A stretch of 64,000 nucleotides of DNA from Nocardioides daeguensis (GCF_019192965.1 NZ_JAHTKU010000014.1:1-64000), one strand, 5' to 3'; positions 52,172-60,903 are shown, counted from the first letter of the stretch. Numbers and translations: made by a program. Notes: a model not told the origin generated them from the sequence alone.

Positions 52172-52741
52172 GTGCAGAACGAAGGTGTCGCCAAGCCCGA
52201 GCGGTACAGCTCCGGAGGACTGGTCATCGGCGTCGTCGGGCTCCTGCTCGTGGCCGCCGTCATCGCCTACGGCCTGCTCGATCCGGAGGCGGGCTTCGCG
52301 CCGTGGGCCTATCCGTTCTGTCTCCTGCTCGGCGTGCTGGTGTGGGCCGTCCTGATCCGGCCGGCCCTGCGACTGCACCGTGACGAGCTCGAGCTGCGCA
52401 ACGCCCTGCACACCCGCTGGGTGCCCTTCGCCGTCATCACGAGCGTGGAGGTCAGCCAGGTGACCGTCGTCCGCGTGGGGGAGCGGCGCTACGTCGGCAG
52501 CGGGTTCGGTCGCACCCGGCGCGCCATCCGTCACGACAGCCGGGCGGCCCACGACACCCCGGTGGCGCAACGGTCCACCGCCTGGCTGATCGAGGACAAG
52601 ATCGAGCGCCGGATCGCGTCCGCCCGCGACCTGGGCGCCGCCGGCACGACGCCGAAACCCCGGCACGCCTGGGCGTGGCCGGAGATCGTGCTGCTCGGCG
52701 CACTCGCCGTCGCGACCCTGGTGCTGGCCCTCCTCGGCTGA
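52172..52741 (+). CDS. Membrane protein with bacterial PH-like domain
   Basis: The protein has 189 residues. Two close membrane helices (about 15-37, LVIGVVGLLLVAAVIAYGLL, and 43-65) are followed by LHRDELELRNALHTRWVPFAVITSVEVSQVTVV, the pattern of bacterial PH domains (the LR-D/E-L-x-L-R-N motif, here in two parts). A third helix (LLGALAVATLVLALLG) ends the chain. Membrane topology proteins of this kind are common in actinobacteria and of unknown role. The GTG start lies 24 bases from the divergent deoC. Confidence 0.75.
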   Translation: MQNEGVAKPERYSSGGLVIGVVGLLLVAAVIAYGLLDPEAGFAPWAYPFCLLLGVLVWAVLIRPALRLHRDELELRNALHTRWVPFAVITSVEVSQVTVVRVGERRYVGSGFGRTRRAIRHDSRAAHDTPVAQRSTAWLIEDKIERRIASARDLGAAGTTPKPRHAWAWPEIVLLGALAVATLVLALLG

Positions 52742-52771
52742 CCGCTTCCAGCGGTTCGTAGGCTGCACTCC

Positions 52772-53338
52772 ATGCAGACCCGTGTCCGGCTCGCCGCCGC
52801 TGCCCTCCTGTCGCTGTCCGTGCTCGCCACCAGTGCGTGCGGAGACTCCGAGGAGGAGAAGGCGTCGGACTCGACGTCGACCCCGTCCACGACGCCCAGC
52901 AGCGACGCCCCCGTGGCCCCGGCCGGCGAGGAGTGCACCGCCGACGACATCACGGTCGAGGGCGACTTCGGTGCCGTGCCGACCATCACCGTCCCCGACG
53001 ACTGTGCGCCGCCGACCACCCTGCTGAGCAAGGACCTGGTCACCGGCACCGGCCCGGCCGCGAAGGCCGGCGACACCGTCGAGACCAACTACCACCTGGT
53101 GACCTGGTCGAACAAGCAGGTGCTCGACAGCTCCTTCGAGCGCGGCGAGACCTTCCCGCTGGAGGACCTGGGCAACGCGCCGGTCATCGACGGCTGGAAC
53201 CAGGGCCTGATCGGCGTCCAGAAGGGCACCCGCCGGCTGCTCGTCGTCCCCCCGGCCCTCGGCTACGGGCAGGGCGGCGGCGGCATCGCGCCGAACGAGA
53301 CGCTCGTCTTCGTGGTCGACGCCGTCTCGATCAGCTGA
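52772..53338 (+). CDS. FKBP-type peptidyl-prolyl isomerase lipoprotein
   Basis: The protein has 188 residues. The signal peptide MQTRVRLAAAALLSLSVLATSAC has the lipobox LATSAC (Cys at about 23). A Ser/Thr linker follows, then the FKBP domain (about 85-188): VLDSSFERGETFPL, VIDGWNQGLIGVQKGTRRLL and PPALGYGQGGGGIAPNETLVF, the standard FKBP hydrophobic pocket pattern. It probably assists folding of exported proteins on the outer face of the membrane. An ATG start is clear. It is convergent with the mutase gene. Confidence 0.93.
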   Translation: MQTRVRLAAAALLSLSVLATSACGDSEEEKASDSTSTPSTTPSSDAPVAPAGEECTADDITVEGDFGAVPTITVPDDCAPPTTLLSKDLVTGTGPAAKAGDTVETNYHLVTWSNKQVLDSSFERGETFPLEDLGNAPVIDGWNQGLIGVQKGTRRLLVVPPALGYGQGGGGIAPNETLVFVVDAVSIS

Positions 53339-53359
53339 GCGCCGGGCTCGAGGGCTCGC

Positions 53360-55030
53360 TCAGATCCCCGCTGCGGCGGCGATGTCGGCGCGTAGCGCGG
53401 TGAGGCGGGTGGCCGCCTCGGCCCGGGCGACGGTCACGTCGCCGTCGACCACGGGGACGACCACCTCGAGGTAGCACTTCAGCTTGGGCTCGGTGCCGCT
53501 CGGGCGCACGACGACCCGGCTGCCGTCCTCGGTGCGGTAGCGCAGCCCGTCGGTCGGCGGCAGGTCCGCCGAGCCGGCGGCGAGGTCGTCGGCCGCGGTG
53601 ACGGGCGAGCCGCCGAGGGTGCTCGGCGGCGTGCTGCGCAGTCGCTGCATCGCGGCCGCGATCTGCGCCAGGTCGGTGACCCGGACCGACAGCTGGTCGG
53701 TGGCGTACAGGCCGTACCGGACGGCGATGTCGTCGAGCAGGTCGAGCAGGCTGCGGCCGGCGGCCTTGGCCTCGGCGGCGATCTCGCACAGCAGCAGTGC
53801 GGCGGAGACGCCGTCCTTGTCCGAGACGTTCGCGGGGTCGACGCAGTAGCCGAGGGCCTCCTCGTAGCCGAACACGAGCTCCGGCTGCCGACCGATCCAC
53901 TTGAAGCCGGTCAGCGTCTCGGCGTACCGCTGGCCGTGCGCGGCCGCCATCGCGCCGAGTAGGGACGACGACACGATCGAGGTGGCGTAGACGCCGGTGC
54001 GACCGGCGCTCAGCAGATGGTCGGCGAGCAGCGCGCCCACCTCGTCACCGCGCAGCATCCGCCAGCCGCCGGGACCCGGTACGGCGGCCGCGCAGCGGTC
54101 CGCGTCGGGGTCGTTCGCGATGACCAGGTCGGCGCCGGTCCGCTCCGCCAGCGCGACGGCGAGGTCGATGGCACCGGGCTCCTCCGGGTTGGGGAACGCG
54201 ACCGTCGGGAAGTCCGGGTCCGGAGCCTCCTGCTCGGCGACGACCTGAGGGGCGGCGAAGCCGGCGGTCTCCAGCACCGCGGGCAGCGCACCGCCGCCGA
54301 CGCCGTGCAGCGGGGTGTAGACGATCGCGAGGTCGCGAGGGCCGTCGCCGGCGATCGCGGCGACGGTGTCGAGATAGCTGTCGACGATGCCGTCGTCGAG
54401 CACCCGGCCGCCGGTCGTCTCCAGTGGTGGGCGGGGGACCGACTCCAGGTTGCCGACGGCGGCGATGCGCGCCGCGATCTCGGTGTCGGCGGGCGGCACG
54501 ATCTGGCTGCCGTCGCCGAGGTAGACCTTGTAGCCGTTGTCCTGCGGCGGGTTGTGGCTCGCCGTCACCATCACCCCCGCGGCGCAGCCGAGCTCGCGGA
54601 TCGCGAACGCCAGCAGCGGCGTCGGCAACGGGCGGGGGAGCAGCAGCGGCGTGAGGCCTGCGCCGGCCATCACCTCGGCGGTGTCACGGGCGAACACGTC
54701 GGAGTTGTGCCGGGCGTCGTACCCGATGACGACGGGGGTGCCGGGGGTGGTGCCGGTGTCGAGGAGGTACGCCGCCAGGCCGGCCGCCGCGCGGATGACC
54801 ACGACCCGGTTCATCCGGTTCGACCCGGCCCCGAGCGCGCCCCGCAGGCCCGCCGTACCGAACTCGAGGGTGCCGCGGAAGCGGTCGGCGAGGTCGGCCC
54901 GGGCGTTCGCGTCGCCGGCCTCGACGGCCGCGATCACCCGGACCAGCTCGTCCCGGGTGTGGGCATCGGGGTCCTCGGCGAGCCAGGACTGGGCCCGGGC
55001 GAGCAGGACGTCGGTGTCAGGCGTGGTCAC
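53360..55030 (-). CDS. Phosphohexomutase (phosphoglucomutase/phosphomannomutase)
   Basis: This alpha-D-phosphohexomutase of 556 residues interconverts hexose-1- and hexose-6-phosphates. The phosphoserine loop is GVMVTASHNPPQDNGYKVY, the metal-binding loop is VIANDPDADRCAAAV, the sugar loop is FVFGYEEALGYCVDP (GYEEALG) and the phosphate loop is RVVVRPSGTEPKLK. FGTAGLRGALGAG at the N-terminus is also typical. The GTG start (VTTPDTDVLL) lies 64 bases from the divergent SRPBCC gene. It could feed trehalose or glycogen and cell-wall pathways by making glucose-1-phosphate. Confidence 0.93.
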   Translation of the reverse strand: MTTPDTDVLLARAQSWLAEDPDAHTRDELVRVIAAVEAGDANARADLADRFRGTLEFGTAGLRGALGAGSNRMNRVVVIRAAAGLAAYLLDTGTTPGTPVVIGYDARHNSDVFARDTAEVMAGAGLTPLLLPRPLPTPLLAFAIRELGCAAGVMVTASHNPPQDNGYKVYLGDGSQIVPPADTEIAARIAAVGNLESVPRPPLETTGGRVLDDGIVDSYLDTVAAIAGDGPRDLAIVYTPLHGVGGGALPAVLETAGFAAPQVVAEQEAPDPDFPTVAFPNPEEPGAIDLAVALAERTGADLVIANDPDADRCAAAVPGPGGWRMLRGDEVGALLADHLLSAGRTGVYATSIVSSSLLGAMAAAHGQRYAETLTGFKWIGRQPELVFGYEEALGYCVDPANVSDKDGVSAALLLCEIAAEAKAAGRSLLDLLDDIAVRYGLYATDQLSVRVTDLAQIAAAMQRLRSTPPSTLGGSPVTAADDLAAGSADLPPTDGLRYRTEDGSRVVVRPSGTEPKLKCYLEVVVPVVDGDVTVARAEAATRLTALRADIAAAAGI

Positions 55031-55094
55031 CGGGCCACCGTAGTCCCCGCTCACGCGTCGATGGCGCTCTTCGGCTGTCCCGCATGATGGGTCC

Positions 55095-55526
55095 GTGCTC
55101 CGCTCTTTCACCTTCTCCGACTCCTGGCTGGTCGCCGCGCCGGTGGACGACGTGGCCGCGACCCTGGTCGACCTCGAGCACTACCCGCGCTGGTGGCCCC
55201 AGGTGCGGGCCGTCGCCAAGCTCGGGCCGGACACGGCCCGGGTGTGCTGCCGCTCGACGCTGCCCTACACCCTCGACCTGGTCCTCGACGCCGTCTCCCG
55301 CACGCCGCCGGTGGTGGAGGTCGCGATCGGGGGCGACCTCGACGGGTTCGCGCGGTTCACCCTGACTCCCGAGGGCGCCGGCACCCGGCTCGACTTCGCG
55401 CAGGAGGTCGCCGTGCGCGGGCTGCTCGCGCTGGCGTCGTACGGCGGGCGGTGGCTGCTGGAGTGGAACCACCACCGGATGATGGCCGGCTGCCGGGACG
55501 GGCTGGCGGGGGAGCTGACCGGGTGA
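55095..55526 (+). CDS. SRPBCC/START-like ligand-binding protein
   Basis: The protein has 143 residues with a helix-grip fold. FTFSDSWLVAAPVDDVAATL at the start and HYPRWWPQVRAVAKLG are typical of polyketide cyclase/dehydrase-like SRPBCC proteins, where a hydrophobic cavity binds a small lipid. GGRWLLEWNHHRMM at the end forms the long C-terminal helix. No catalytic motif is visible. The GTG start is used (VLRSFTFSD). The last bases overlap the repeat at 55525. Confidence 0.75.
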   Translation: MLRSFTFSDSWLVAAPVDDVAATLVDLEHYPRWWPQVRAVAKLGPDTARVCCRSTLPYTLDLVLDAVSRTPPVVEVAIGGDLDGFARFTLTPEGAGTRLDFAQEVAVRGLLALASYGGRWLLEWNHHRMMAGCRDGLAGELTG

Positions 55527-55568
55527 TCGAAAGCGATCAGCGGCAGCGGGTTGCGCGGATCGCTTTCG
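55525..55568. repeat. GATCGAAAGCGATC hairpin, upstream copy
   Basis: CGAAAGCGATC (55528-55538) pairs perfectly with GATCGCTTTCG (55558-55568), an 11-bp stem with a 19-base loop. It could terminate the SRPBCC transcript. The 14-base start of the arm recurs exactly at 56626-56639 after the next gene. Confidence 0.7.
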
Positions 55569-55667
55569 TTCGGCGCGGCGGGCGGTCGCCGACGGACTCC
55601 CACGGTCCCGTCCACAGGCTCGCGATCCTCGGTGGACGCGAGGATGCCGGGAGGCGAGCGTTCACCC

Positions 55668-56655
55668 ATGGACGACCTCCATCATCTTCTCGACGTCCAG
55701 GACGGCGTCATCGCTCGGCGCCAGGCGCTCGCCTGCGGCCAGACTCCCGCAGACGTCCGGCGTCGCGTCCGCCGCCGGGAGTGGGTGGCCGTCCACCTTG
55801 GTGTCTACGTCAGCCACACGGGACCCCTCACCTGGCGGCAGCGCGCTTGGGCCGCCGTCCTCGCCTGTGGCGGCGCGCTGGACGGCTGGTCGGCGGTCCG
55901 CGCACACGACGGTCCCGGGCGCCGCGCTCGGCGCGATGATCGGGTGGTCGAGGTCGTCGTGCGACTGGGTGGGCGGACCACGCCGCTTCCCGGGGTCCGC
56001 GTCCGGCAGTGCCGCAACTTCGACGACGTGGTGCAGGCCAACGCCAGTCCGCCCCGGGTGCGGTACGACGACGCGATCCTGCTGCTCGCCGACCGGGCCA
56101 CCCGCGAGCTGGACCGGATCGCGATCCTCGCCGACGCGTGCGGGGGGGCGCCGGACCACCGCCGAGCGCCTGATCGCCCGGATGGGCGCGATGGCGCGGC
56201 TGGCGCACCGGACCGCCATGGCTGCGGTGCTGGCCGACGTCACCGATGGCACCTGCTCCGTGCTCGAGCACGCCTATCTCGCCAGGGTCGAACGCGCCCA
56301 CGGCCTGCCTCGGGGCCTGCGTCAGGTCGAGAGCAGGGACGGTCGGGGGCGCCGGATGTTCCGTGACGTCGTCTACGGCGGCCAGCGACCACCCTGGCGG
56401 CAGATCGTCGAGCTCGACGGGCGCCTCGGTCACGACTCCGCCGCCGCCCGCGACCGGGACCTGGAGCGGGACCTCGATGCGGCGTTGGGCGACACCGCCA
56501 CGGTGCGGCTGGGCTACGGGCAGGTCCTCGACCGGCCGTGCTCGACGGCCGCCAAGGTGGCGCGGGTGCTCCAGCTGCGGGGCTGGTCCGGCCAGCCCAC
56601 GACCTGCCCGGACTGCCGATCGGAGGATCGAAAGCGATCCGAGCGCCTCGGCTGA
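55668..56655 (+). pseudogene. AbiEi-like/DUF559 protein, frameshifted at a G7 run
   Basis: Reading from ATG (MDDLHHLLDVQDG) the N-terminal half has a type IV antitoxin AbiEi-like start (GVIARRQALACGQTPADVRRRV, then WVAVHLGVYVSHTGPL). At GGGGGGG (56142-56148) the frame must slip: deleting one G continues DACGG with RRTTAERLIARMGAMARLAH and a C-terminal DUF559/Vsr-type nuclease part (QIVELDGRLGHDSAAARDRD, RDLDAALGDTATVRLGYGQV). Without the slip the protein ends as a poor antisense-like tail. Such AbiEi-DUF559 proteins are common in actinobacteria. It may be a true pseudogene, a phase-variable gene, or a sequencing error in the homopolymer. Confidence 0.8.
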
Positions 56656-56669
56656 ACGGATTCCTTTCG
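56626..56669. repeat. GATCGAAAGCGATC hairpin, downstream copy
   Basis: The 14 bases GATCGAAAGCGATC are identical to the upstream copy, and CGAAAGCGATCCG pairs imperfectly with CGGATTCCTTTCG (56657-56669). It includes the stop codon of the DUF559 gene. Two copies thus frame one gene. Confidence 0.65.
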
Positions 56670-56672
56670 CTC

Positions 56673-57248
56673 TCAGCCGGGCCGTGCCGAGCCGGTCCGT
56701 CGCCGGTGCCGCCACGGCCGCAGCACCAGCACGAGCCCGACGCCGAGCACGGCGCCGAACGCCGCGCCGGTGGCGTTGTCGATGACGTCGGTGACGTCGC
56801 AGGCCCGGTCGATCCGCGCCAGCTCGAGCTGGGTCTTCTCGATCAGGGCCGAGTAGGCGGCGAGACCGAGGAGGCCGAGGGGCGCCAACACCCAGCCGAG
56901 CCGCCAGCGGGCGACCGCCACCACGAGCAGCATCCCGGACGGCACGAACAGCGCCGTGTTGAGGGTGCGCTGGCCGGACTGGAGGATCCAGAAGCCCTCG
57001 GGGGCGGGGCCGCCGATGTCCCAGGAGCAGGACGGCCGGCGGGTCTCGGCGGGGACGAAGCCGGTGTCGGGGGAGGTGGGGACCAGCGTCACCAGCGCGA
57101 TCACCACGACCGACCACACGAGTCCGGCGATCGCGAGGGCCGAGACCCAGCCGAGGGGACGGACGAGGACGAGCGCGAGCAGTGCGCACCCGACGCCCGC
57201 GACACCGACGCCGAGCAGCATGACCCCGGTCCCCCCGAACGTGACCAT
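56673..57248 (-). CDS. VanZ-like membrane protein
   Basis: The protein has 191 residues with about five membrane helices. LIEKTQLELARIDRACDVTDVIDNATGAAFG shows the VanZ-like pattern (the R-x-x-D-x-x-D-x-x-x-N-x-x-G motif: RACDVTDVIDNATGA), preceded by LNTALFVPSGMLLVV. VanZ gives low-level teicoplanin resistance in enterococci, but most relatives are uncharacterised. There is no glycopeptide resistance gene nearby. The ATG start (MVTFGGTGVML) is within 40 bases of the SDR gene end. Confidence 0.85.
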   Translation of the reverse strand: MVTFGGTGVMLLGVGVAGVGCALLALVLVRPLGWVSALAIAGLVWSVVVIALVTLVPTSPDTGFVPAETRRPSCSWDIGGPAPEGFWILQSGQRTLNTALFVPSGMLLVVAVARWRLGWVLAPLGLLGLAAYSALIEKTQLELARIDRACDVTDVIDNATGAAFGAVLGVGLVLVLRPWRHRRRTGSARPG

Positions 57249-57288
57249 GGGCCCAGACGTTAGCCGTCCGCCCCCACACGCACCCAGA

Positions 57289-58092
57289 TCACGACGCCTG
57301 AGCGCGCTGCTTCGCGATGAACCTCGTGGCCATCTTGTTCACGAACACGGGCGAGAGCCGGCCGACCCGCCAGGCGATCCGGGCCTGCCGCGGCTCGATC
57401 ACGATCGCCTCGTCGGCGACGACCGCGGCGAGCACCCGGCGGGCGAGGACGTCCGGGTCGACGGGGCGCTTGACACCCTGGCCCTCGAGGTAGAAGTCGC
57501 GGCCCTTGAACCGGCCGATCTCGCCCTTGTCGAGGATCGGGGTGTCGACCGCGGCGGGGCACACGACGGTCACGCCGATACCGTGCCCGGCCGCCTCGGT
57601 GCGCAGCGCGAGGGAGAGCCCGACGACCGCGTGCTTGGTCGTGACGTACGACGTCATCAGGCCGGCTGCCATCAGCCCGCCCATCGAGGCGGTGTTCACG
57701 ATGTGCCCGCCGCCCTGGACGATCATCCGCGGGTACGCCGCATGCACGCCGTGGACGACGCCGCGGATGTTGACGTCGATGATCGCGTTCCACTGGGCGA
57801 GGGTGAGGTCCTCGGTGTCGCCGAGGAAGGTGATGCCGGCGTTGTTGAACATCAGGTCGATCCGGCCGTGCTCGGCGACGACCGCGTCGACCGCGGCCCG
57901 CACGTCCTCCGCCGAGGTCACGTCGACCTGCCGGGCGACCGCTGCGCCCGGGCCCACCGCCGATGCCGCCACGGCAGTGGCCGCGTCCAGGTCGAGGTCG
58001 GCGCACACGACGTACGCCCCGTCGGCGACCAGCGCCCGGACGAGGGAGGCGCCGATGCCGGAGCCGCCCCCGGTGACGACGGCGGTCCTCAC
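57289..58092 (-). CDS. Short-chain dehydrogenase/reductase (longer member)
   Basis: This NAD(P)-dependent SDR of 267 residues has the cofactor motif AVVTGGGSGIGASLVRAL, the structural MFNNAGITFLG, catalytic Ser in IVNTASMGGLMAAG and the Tyr-Lys pair in TSYVTTKHAVVGLS. CADLDLDAA suggests NAD preference. The GTG start (VRTAVVTGG) overlaps the stop of the upstream SDR as GTGA. The C-terminal ARIAWRVGRLSPVFVNKMAT extension is as in steroid or retinol-type SDRs. It probably oxidises an alcohol made in the divergent catabolic cluster. Confidence 0.9.
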   Translation of the reverse strand: MRTAVVTGGGSGIGASLVRALVADGAYVVCADLDLDAATAVAASAVGPGAAVARQVDVTSAEDVRAAVDAVVAEHGRIDLMFNNAGITFLGDTEDLTLAQWNAIIDVNIRGVVHGVHAAYPRMIVQGGGHIVNTASMGGLMAAGLMTSYVTTKHAVVGLSLALRTEAAGHGIGVTVVCPAAVDTPILDKGEIGRFKGRDFYLEGQGVKRPVDPDVLARRVLAAVVADEAIVIEPRQARIAWRVGRLSPVFVNKMATRFIAKQRAQAS

Positions 58093-58817
58093 GCGAACGC
58101 CTTCTCGACGAGGCCGACCAGGTCGGGGTAGCGCTTGAGGTGTGCCCCGCCGTTGATGTCGAGGGTCTCGCCGGTGATCCACGCAGCCTCGTCGGAGAGC
58201 AGGAACCGGATGGCGGCGGCGATCTCCGCGGGCTCGCCGGAGCGGCCGAGCGCGGTGTTCTCCAGGTAGTCCTCGCGCACGCCGGGGATGTCCATCGCGG
58301 GCGCGGTCAGCGGTGTCACGACCAGGCCGGGCGCGACCGCGTTGACCCGGACCCCGCGGCCGCCGAGCTCCAGCGCAGCCACCTCGGTGAGGGCGACCAG
58401 ACCCGCCTTCGAGGCGCAGTACGCCGCCAGGCCGGTGCCGGGCTGCCGGGCGTTGAGCGAGGACAGGGAGACCAGTGAGCCGCCGTCGGCGACCCGGCGA
58501 CCGGCGTGCTTGAGCACCAGGAATGCGCCGTTGAGGCAGACGTCGACGACCCGGCGCCACTGCGCGGCGTCGTGGTCGACGACCCGGGCCAGGGTGCTCA
58601 CGCCGGCGCAGTTCACCAGGCCGTGGAAGGCCCCGTGAGTGGCGACGACGCCGTCGAGGAGGGCCTGGACCGACGCCTCGTCGGTGACGTCGACGAAGGC
58701 GTCGGCGGCGGTGCCGGGCAGGTCCGCGACGACCACCTCGTGGTCCGCGGCGCGCAGGGCCCGGGCGGTGGCTGCCCCGATCCCCGACGCGCCCCCGATG
58801 ACGACCGATACCTGCAT
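58089..58817 (-). CDS. Short-chain dehydrogenase/reductase (first gene)
   Basis: This SDR of 242 residues has SVVIGGASGIGAATARAL for NAD(P), VNCAGVSTLARVV, Ser in LVSLSSLNARQPG and Tyr-x-x-x-Lys in AAYCASKAGLVALTE. ADLPGTAADAFVDV favours NAD. The conserved C-terminal TGETLDINGGAHLKRYPDL matches hydroxysteroid-type and 3-alpha-HSD-like members. AGGAGAGCTGCC precedes the ATG. It is first in the two-gene minus-strand operon and divergent from the FMO operon across palindromes that could be operators for both. Confidence 0.9.
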   Translation of the reverse strand: MQVSVVIGGASGIGAATARALRAADHEVVVADLPGTAADAFVDVTDEASVQALLDGVVATHGAFHGLVNCAGVSTLARVVDHDAAQWRRVVDVCLNGAFLVLKHAGRRVADGGSLVSLSSLNARQPGTGLAAYCASKAGLVALTEVAALELGGRGVRVNAVAPGLVVTPLTAPAMDIPGVREDYLENTALGRSGEPAEIAAAIRFLLSDEAAWITGETLDINGGAHLKRYPDLVGLVEKAFA

Positions 58818-58847
58818 GGCAGCTCTCCTGACATTCGTCTGAATCTG

Positions 58848-58861
58848 TTGACACGCGTCAA
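58848..58861. promoter_or_regulatory. TTGAC-N4-GTCAA palindrome
   Basis: TTGACACGCGTCAA lies in the divergent region, 31 bases upstream of the minus-strand SDR operon start. TetR-family proteins bind such sites, and a TetR gene lies in the divergent operon. Confidence 0.5.
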
Positions 58862-58874
58862 ATGGCAGCCATAA

Positions 58875-58890
58875 CGTGACGCTCGTCACG
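58875..58890. promoter_or_regulatory. CGTGACG-N2-CGTCACG palindrome
   Basis: Perfect 7-bp arms lie 50 bases before the FMO start. Together with the palindrome 14 bases away it makes a double operator between the divergent operons. Confidence 0.5.
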
Positions 58891-58939
58891 CGGGTTTGTC
58901 AAGGCTCCCCGGCGGGGGCCCGACGGGAAGGAAGCAACG

Positions 58940-60277
58940 ATGAGTGGTCCCACCGTCGCCGTGATCGGCGCGGGCATCAGCGGCCTGACGATGAGCAAGA
59001 TGCTCGCCGACTACGGCGTGGAGTTCGCGACCTTCGAGTCCTCGGACCGGGTCGGCGGCAACTGGGCGTTCGGCAACCCGAACGGGCACAGCAGCGCCTA
59101 CCGCTCGCTGCACATCGACACCTCGAAGCACCAGCTGTCCTTCAAGGACTTCCCGATGCCCGAGGAGTATCCCGACTTCCCGCACCACACCCAGGTCAAG
59201 GAGTACCTCGACAGCTACGCGGACGCCTTCGACATCCGCCGCAAGATCGAGTTCGAGAACGGCGTCGTCCACGCGCAACGGCATCCCGACGGCGGCTGGG
59301 AGCTCGAGACCGAGCGCACCGGCACCCGCCGCTTCGACGTCCTGCTGGTAGCCAACGGCCACCACTGGGACCCGCGCTTCGCCGACAAGCCGGGGGAGTT
59401 CACCGGCCTGACGATGCACTCGCACGCCTACATCGACCCGCGCACGCCGTACGACCTGACGGGCAAGCGGATCCTGATCATCGGTCTCGGCAACAGCGCC
59501 GCCGACATCGCCGTCGAGCTGTCCAGCAAGACCCTCGACAACGAGGTGGTCATCTCCACCCGGTCGAGCGCGTGGATCGTGCCGAAGTACTTCGCCGGCA
59601 AGCCGGCCGACAAGTACTACAAGACCTCGCCGCACATCCCCTTCGCGTGGCAGCGCAAGTTCGTCCAGATCATGCAGCCGATGACGGCCGGCCGGCCCGA
59701 GGACTACGGCCTGCCGACGCCCAACCACAAGTTCTTCGAGGCGCACCCGACGCAGTCGGTCGAGCTGCCGCTGCGGCTCGGCTCGGGCGACCTGCGCGCC
59801 AAGGGCGACATCGAGCGCTTCGACGCAGACACGGTGCACTTCGCCGACGGCACCTCGCAGGACTTCGACGTCGTCATCCACGCGACCGGCTACAACATCA
59901 CGTTCCCGTTCTTCGACGAGGACCTCATCAGCGCGCCGGAGAACCACATCCGTCTCTACAAGCGGATCTTCAAGCCCGGCTTCGACGACGTCGCCTTCAT
60001 CGGCTTCGCGCAGTCGACGCCGACGCTGTTCCCGTTCGTCGAGTGCCAGACCCGGCTCGTCGCGGCCTGGTTGGTCGGCCGCTACGCGCCGCCGAGCGAG
60101 GCCGAGATGGAGCGGGTGATCGACGAGGACCAGCACAAGTACACCGCCCACATGGTGCAGCGGCCACGGCACACCCAGCAGCTCGACTACTTCCTCTACG
60201 AGTACGACCTGCGCACCCGCGAGATCCCGGCCGGCCAGGCCCGCGCGGCGTCGGCGGCGTCGGCGGTGGCCCGGTGA
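58940..60277 (+). CDS. Flavin-containing monooxygenase
   Basis: This is an FAD/NADPH monooxygenase of 445 residues. The N-terminal FAD motif is VAVIGAGISGLTMSKML (GxGxxG), the FMO fingerprint is FTGLTMHSHAY (F-x-G-x-x-x-H-x-x-x-Y), and NADPH binding is at ILIIGLGNSAADIAVEL. The Tyr at the end of the fingerprint marks FMO rather than classical Baeyer-Villiger enzymes (Trp), though some FMO-type proteins do oxidise ketones. The ATG is preceded by GGAAGGAAGCAACG. It is the first gene of a coupled operon of at least five genes and probably starts degradation of a xenobiotic or lipid. Confidence 0.9.
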   Translation: MSGPTVAVIGAGISGLTMSKMLADYGVEFATFESSDRVGGNWAFGNPNGHSSAYRSLHIDTSKHQLSFKDFPMPEEYPDFPHHTQVKEYLDSYADAFDIRRKIEFENGVVHAQRHPDGGWELETERTGTRRFDVLLVANGHHWDPRFADKPGEFTGLTMHSHAYIDPRTPYDLTGKRILIIGLGNSAADIAVELSSKTLDNEVVISTRSSAWIVPKYFAGKPADKYYKTSPHIPFAWQRKFVQIMQPMTAGRPEDYGLPTPNHKFFEAHPTQSVELPLRLGSGDLRAKGDIERFDADTVHFADGTSQDFDVVIHATGYNITFPFFDEDLISAPENHIRLYKRIFKPGFDDVAFIGFAQSTPTLFPFVECQTRLVAAWLVGRYAPPSEAEMERVIDEDQHKYTAHMVQRPRHTQQLDYFLYEYDLRTREIPAGQARAASAASAVAR

Positions 60278-60903
60278 GCGACGAGCGCCTGTGGGCGCGG
60301 ATGGTCGACCGGCGCAGCGTCAACCGCGGCGACCAGCGGCGTACGGCCCTCCTCGAGGCGCTCGACGAGCTGCTCCGCGAGCAGACGCTCGAGGAGGTCA
60401 ACGTCGCCGAGATCTCCCGCCGTGCGGGCGTGACGCGCTCGGCGTTCTACTTCTACTTCGAGAGCAAGGCCACCGCCGTCCTGGCCCTGATGGCCGAGCT
60501 GTACGACGACGCGTCGGACGCGACCGACCTGCTGGTCAAGGCGGAGGGAGAGCCCCGGGCCCGGATCCGCCGGGTCGTCGCGACCCTGTTCGACTCGGTC
60601 GACAAGACGCCACACACCTACCGTGCGCTCCTCGAGGCGCGCGCCACCAGCACGGCGGTCCGCGAGCTGTGGGAGGCCGGGCGTGCCGAGTTCGCGGAGA
60701 TGACCGCGGAGATGATCGAGCGCGAGCGCGCCGTCGGCCACGCGCCGCCGGGCGCCGACGCCCACGTCCTCGCCGCCGTCCTCCTCGACCTCAACGACCA
60801 CGCCGTCGAGCGGCACGCGATGGGCGTCGGCCCCGAGCGCGAGGCCCACATCGACGCGATCACCCACATCTGGATCCAGAGCATCTACGGGAGCCCGGCA
60901 TGA
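60274..60903 (+). CDS. TetR-family transcriptional regulator
   Basis: The protein has 209 residues. The TetR helix-turn-helix is VNVAEISRRAGVTRSAFYFY at about 39-58, followed by FESKATAVLALMAELYDD, and the C-terminal helical ligand domain is normal. It overlaps the FMO stop with GTGA and is translated within the operon, an arrangement suiting local feedback. The palindromes at 58848 and 58875 are plausible targets. The ligand is unknown but is probably the operon substrate or a CoA ester. Confidence 0.9.
   Translation: MSDERLWARMVDRRSVNRGDQRRTALLEALDELLREQTLEEVNVAEISRRAGVTRSAFYFYFESKATAVLALMAELYDDASDATDLLVKAEGEPRARIRRVVATLFDSVDKTPHTYRALLEARATSTAVRELWEAGRAEFAEMTAEMIERERAVGHAPPGADAHVLAAVLLDLNDHAVERHAMGVGPEREAHIDAITHIWIQSIYGSPA

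Noticed and set aside
58940-60277. Classical type I Baeyer-Villiger monooxygenase
   Set aside because: The fingerprint ends in Tyr (FTGLTMHSHAY), as in FMO proteins. The Trp of the Baeyer-Villiger fingerprint is absent.
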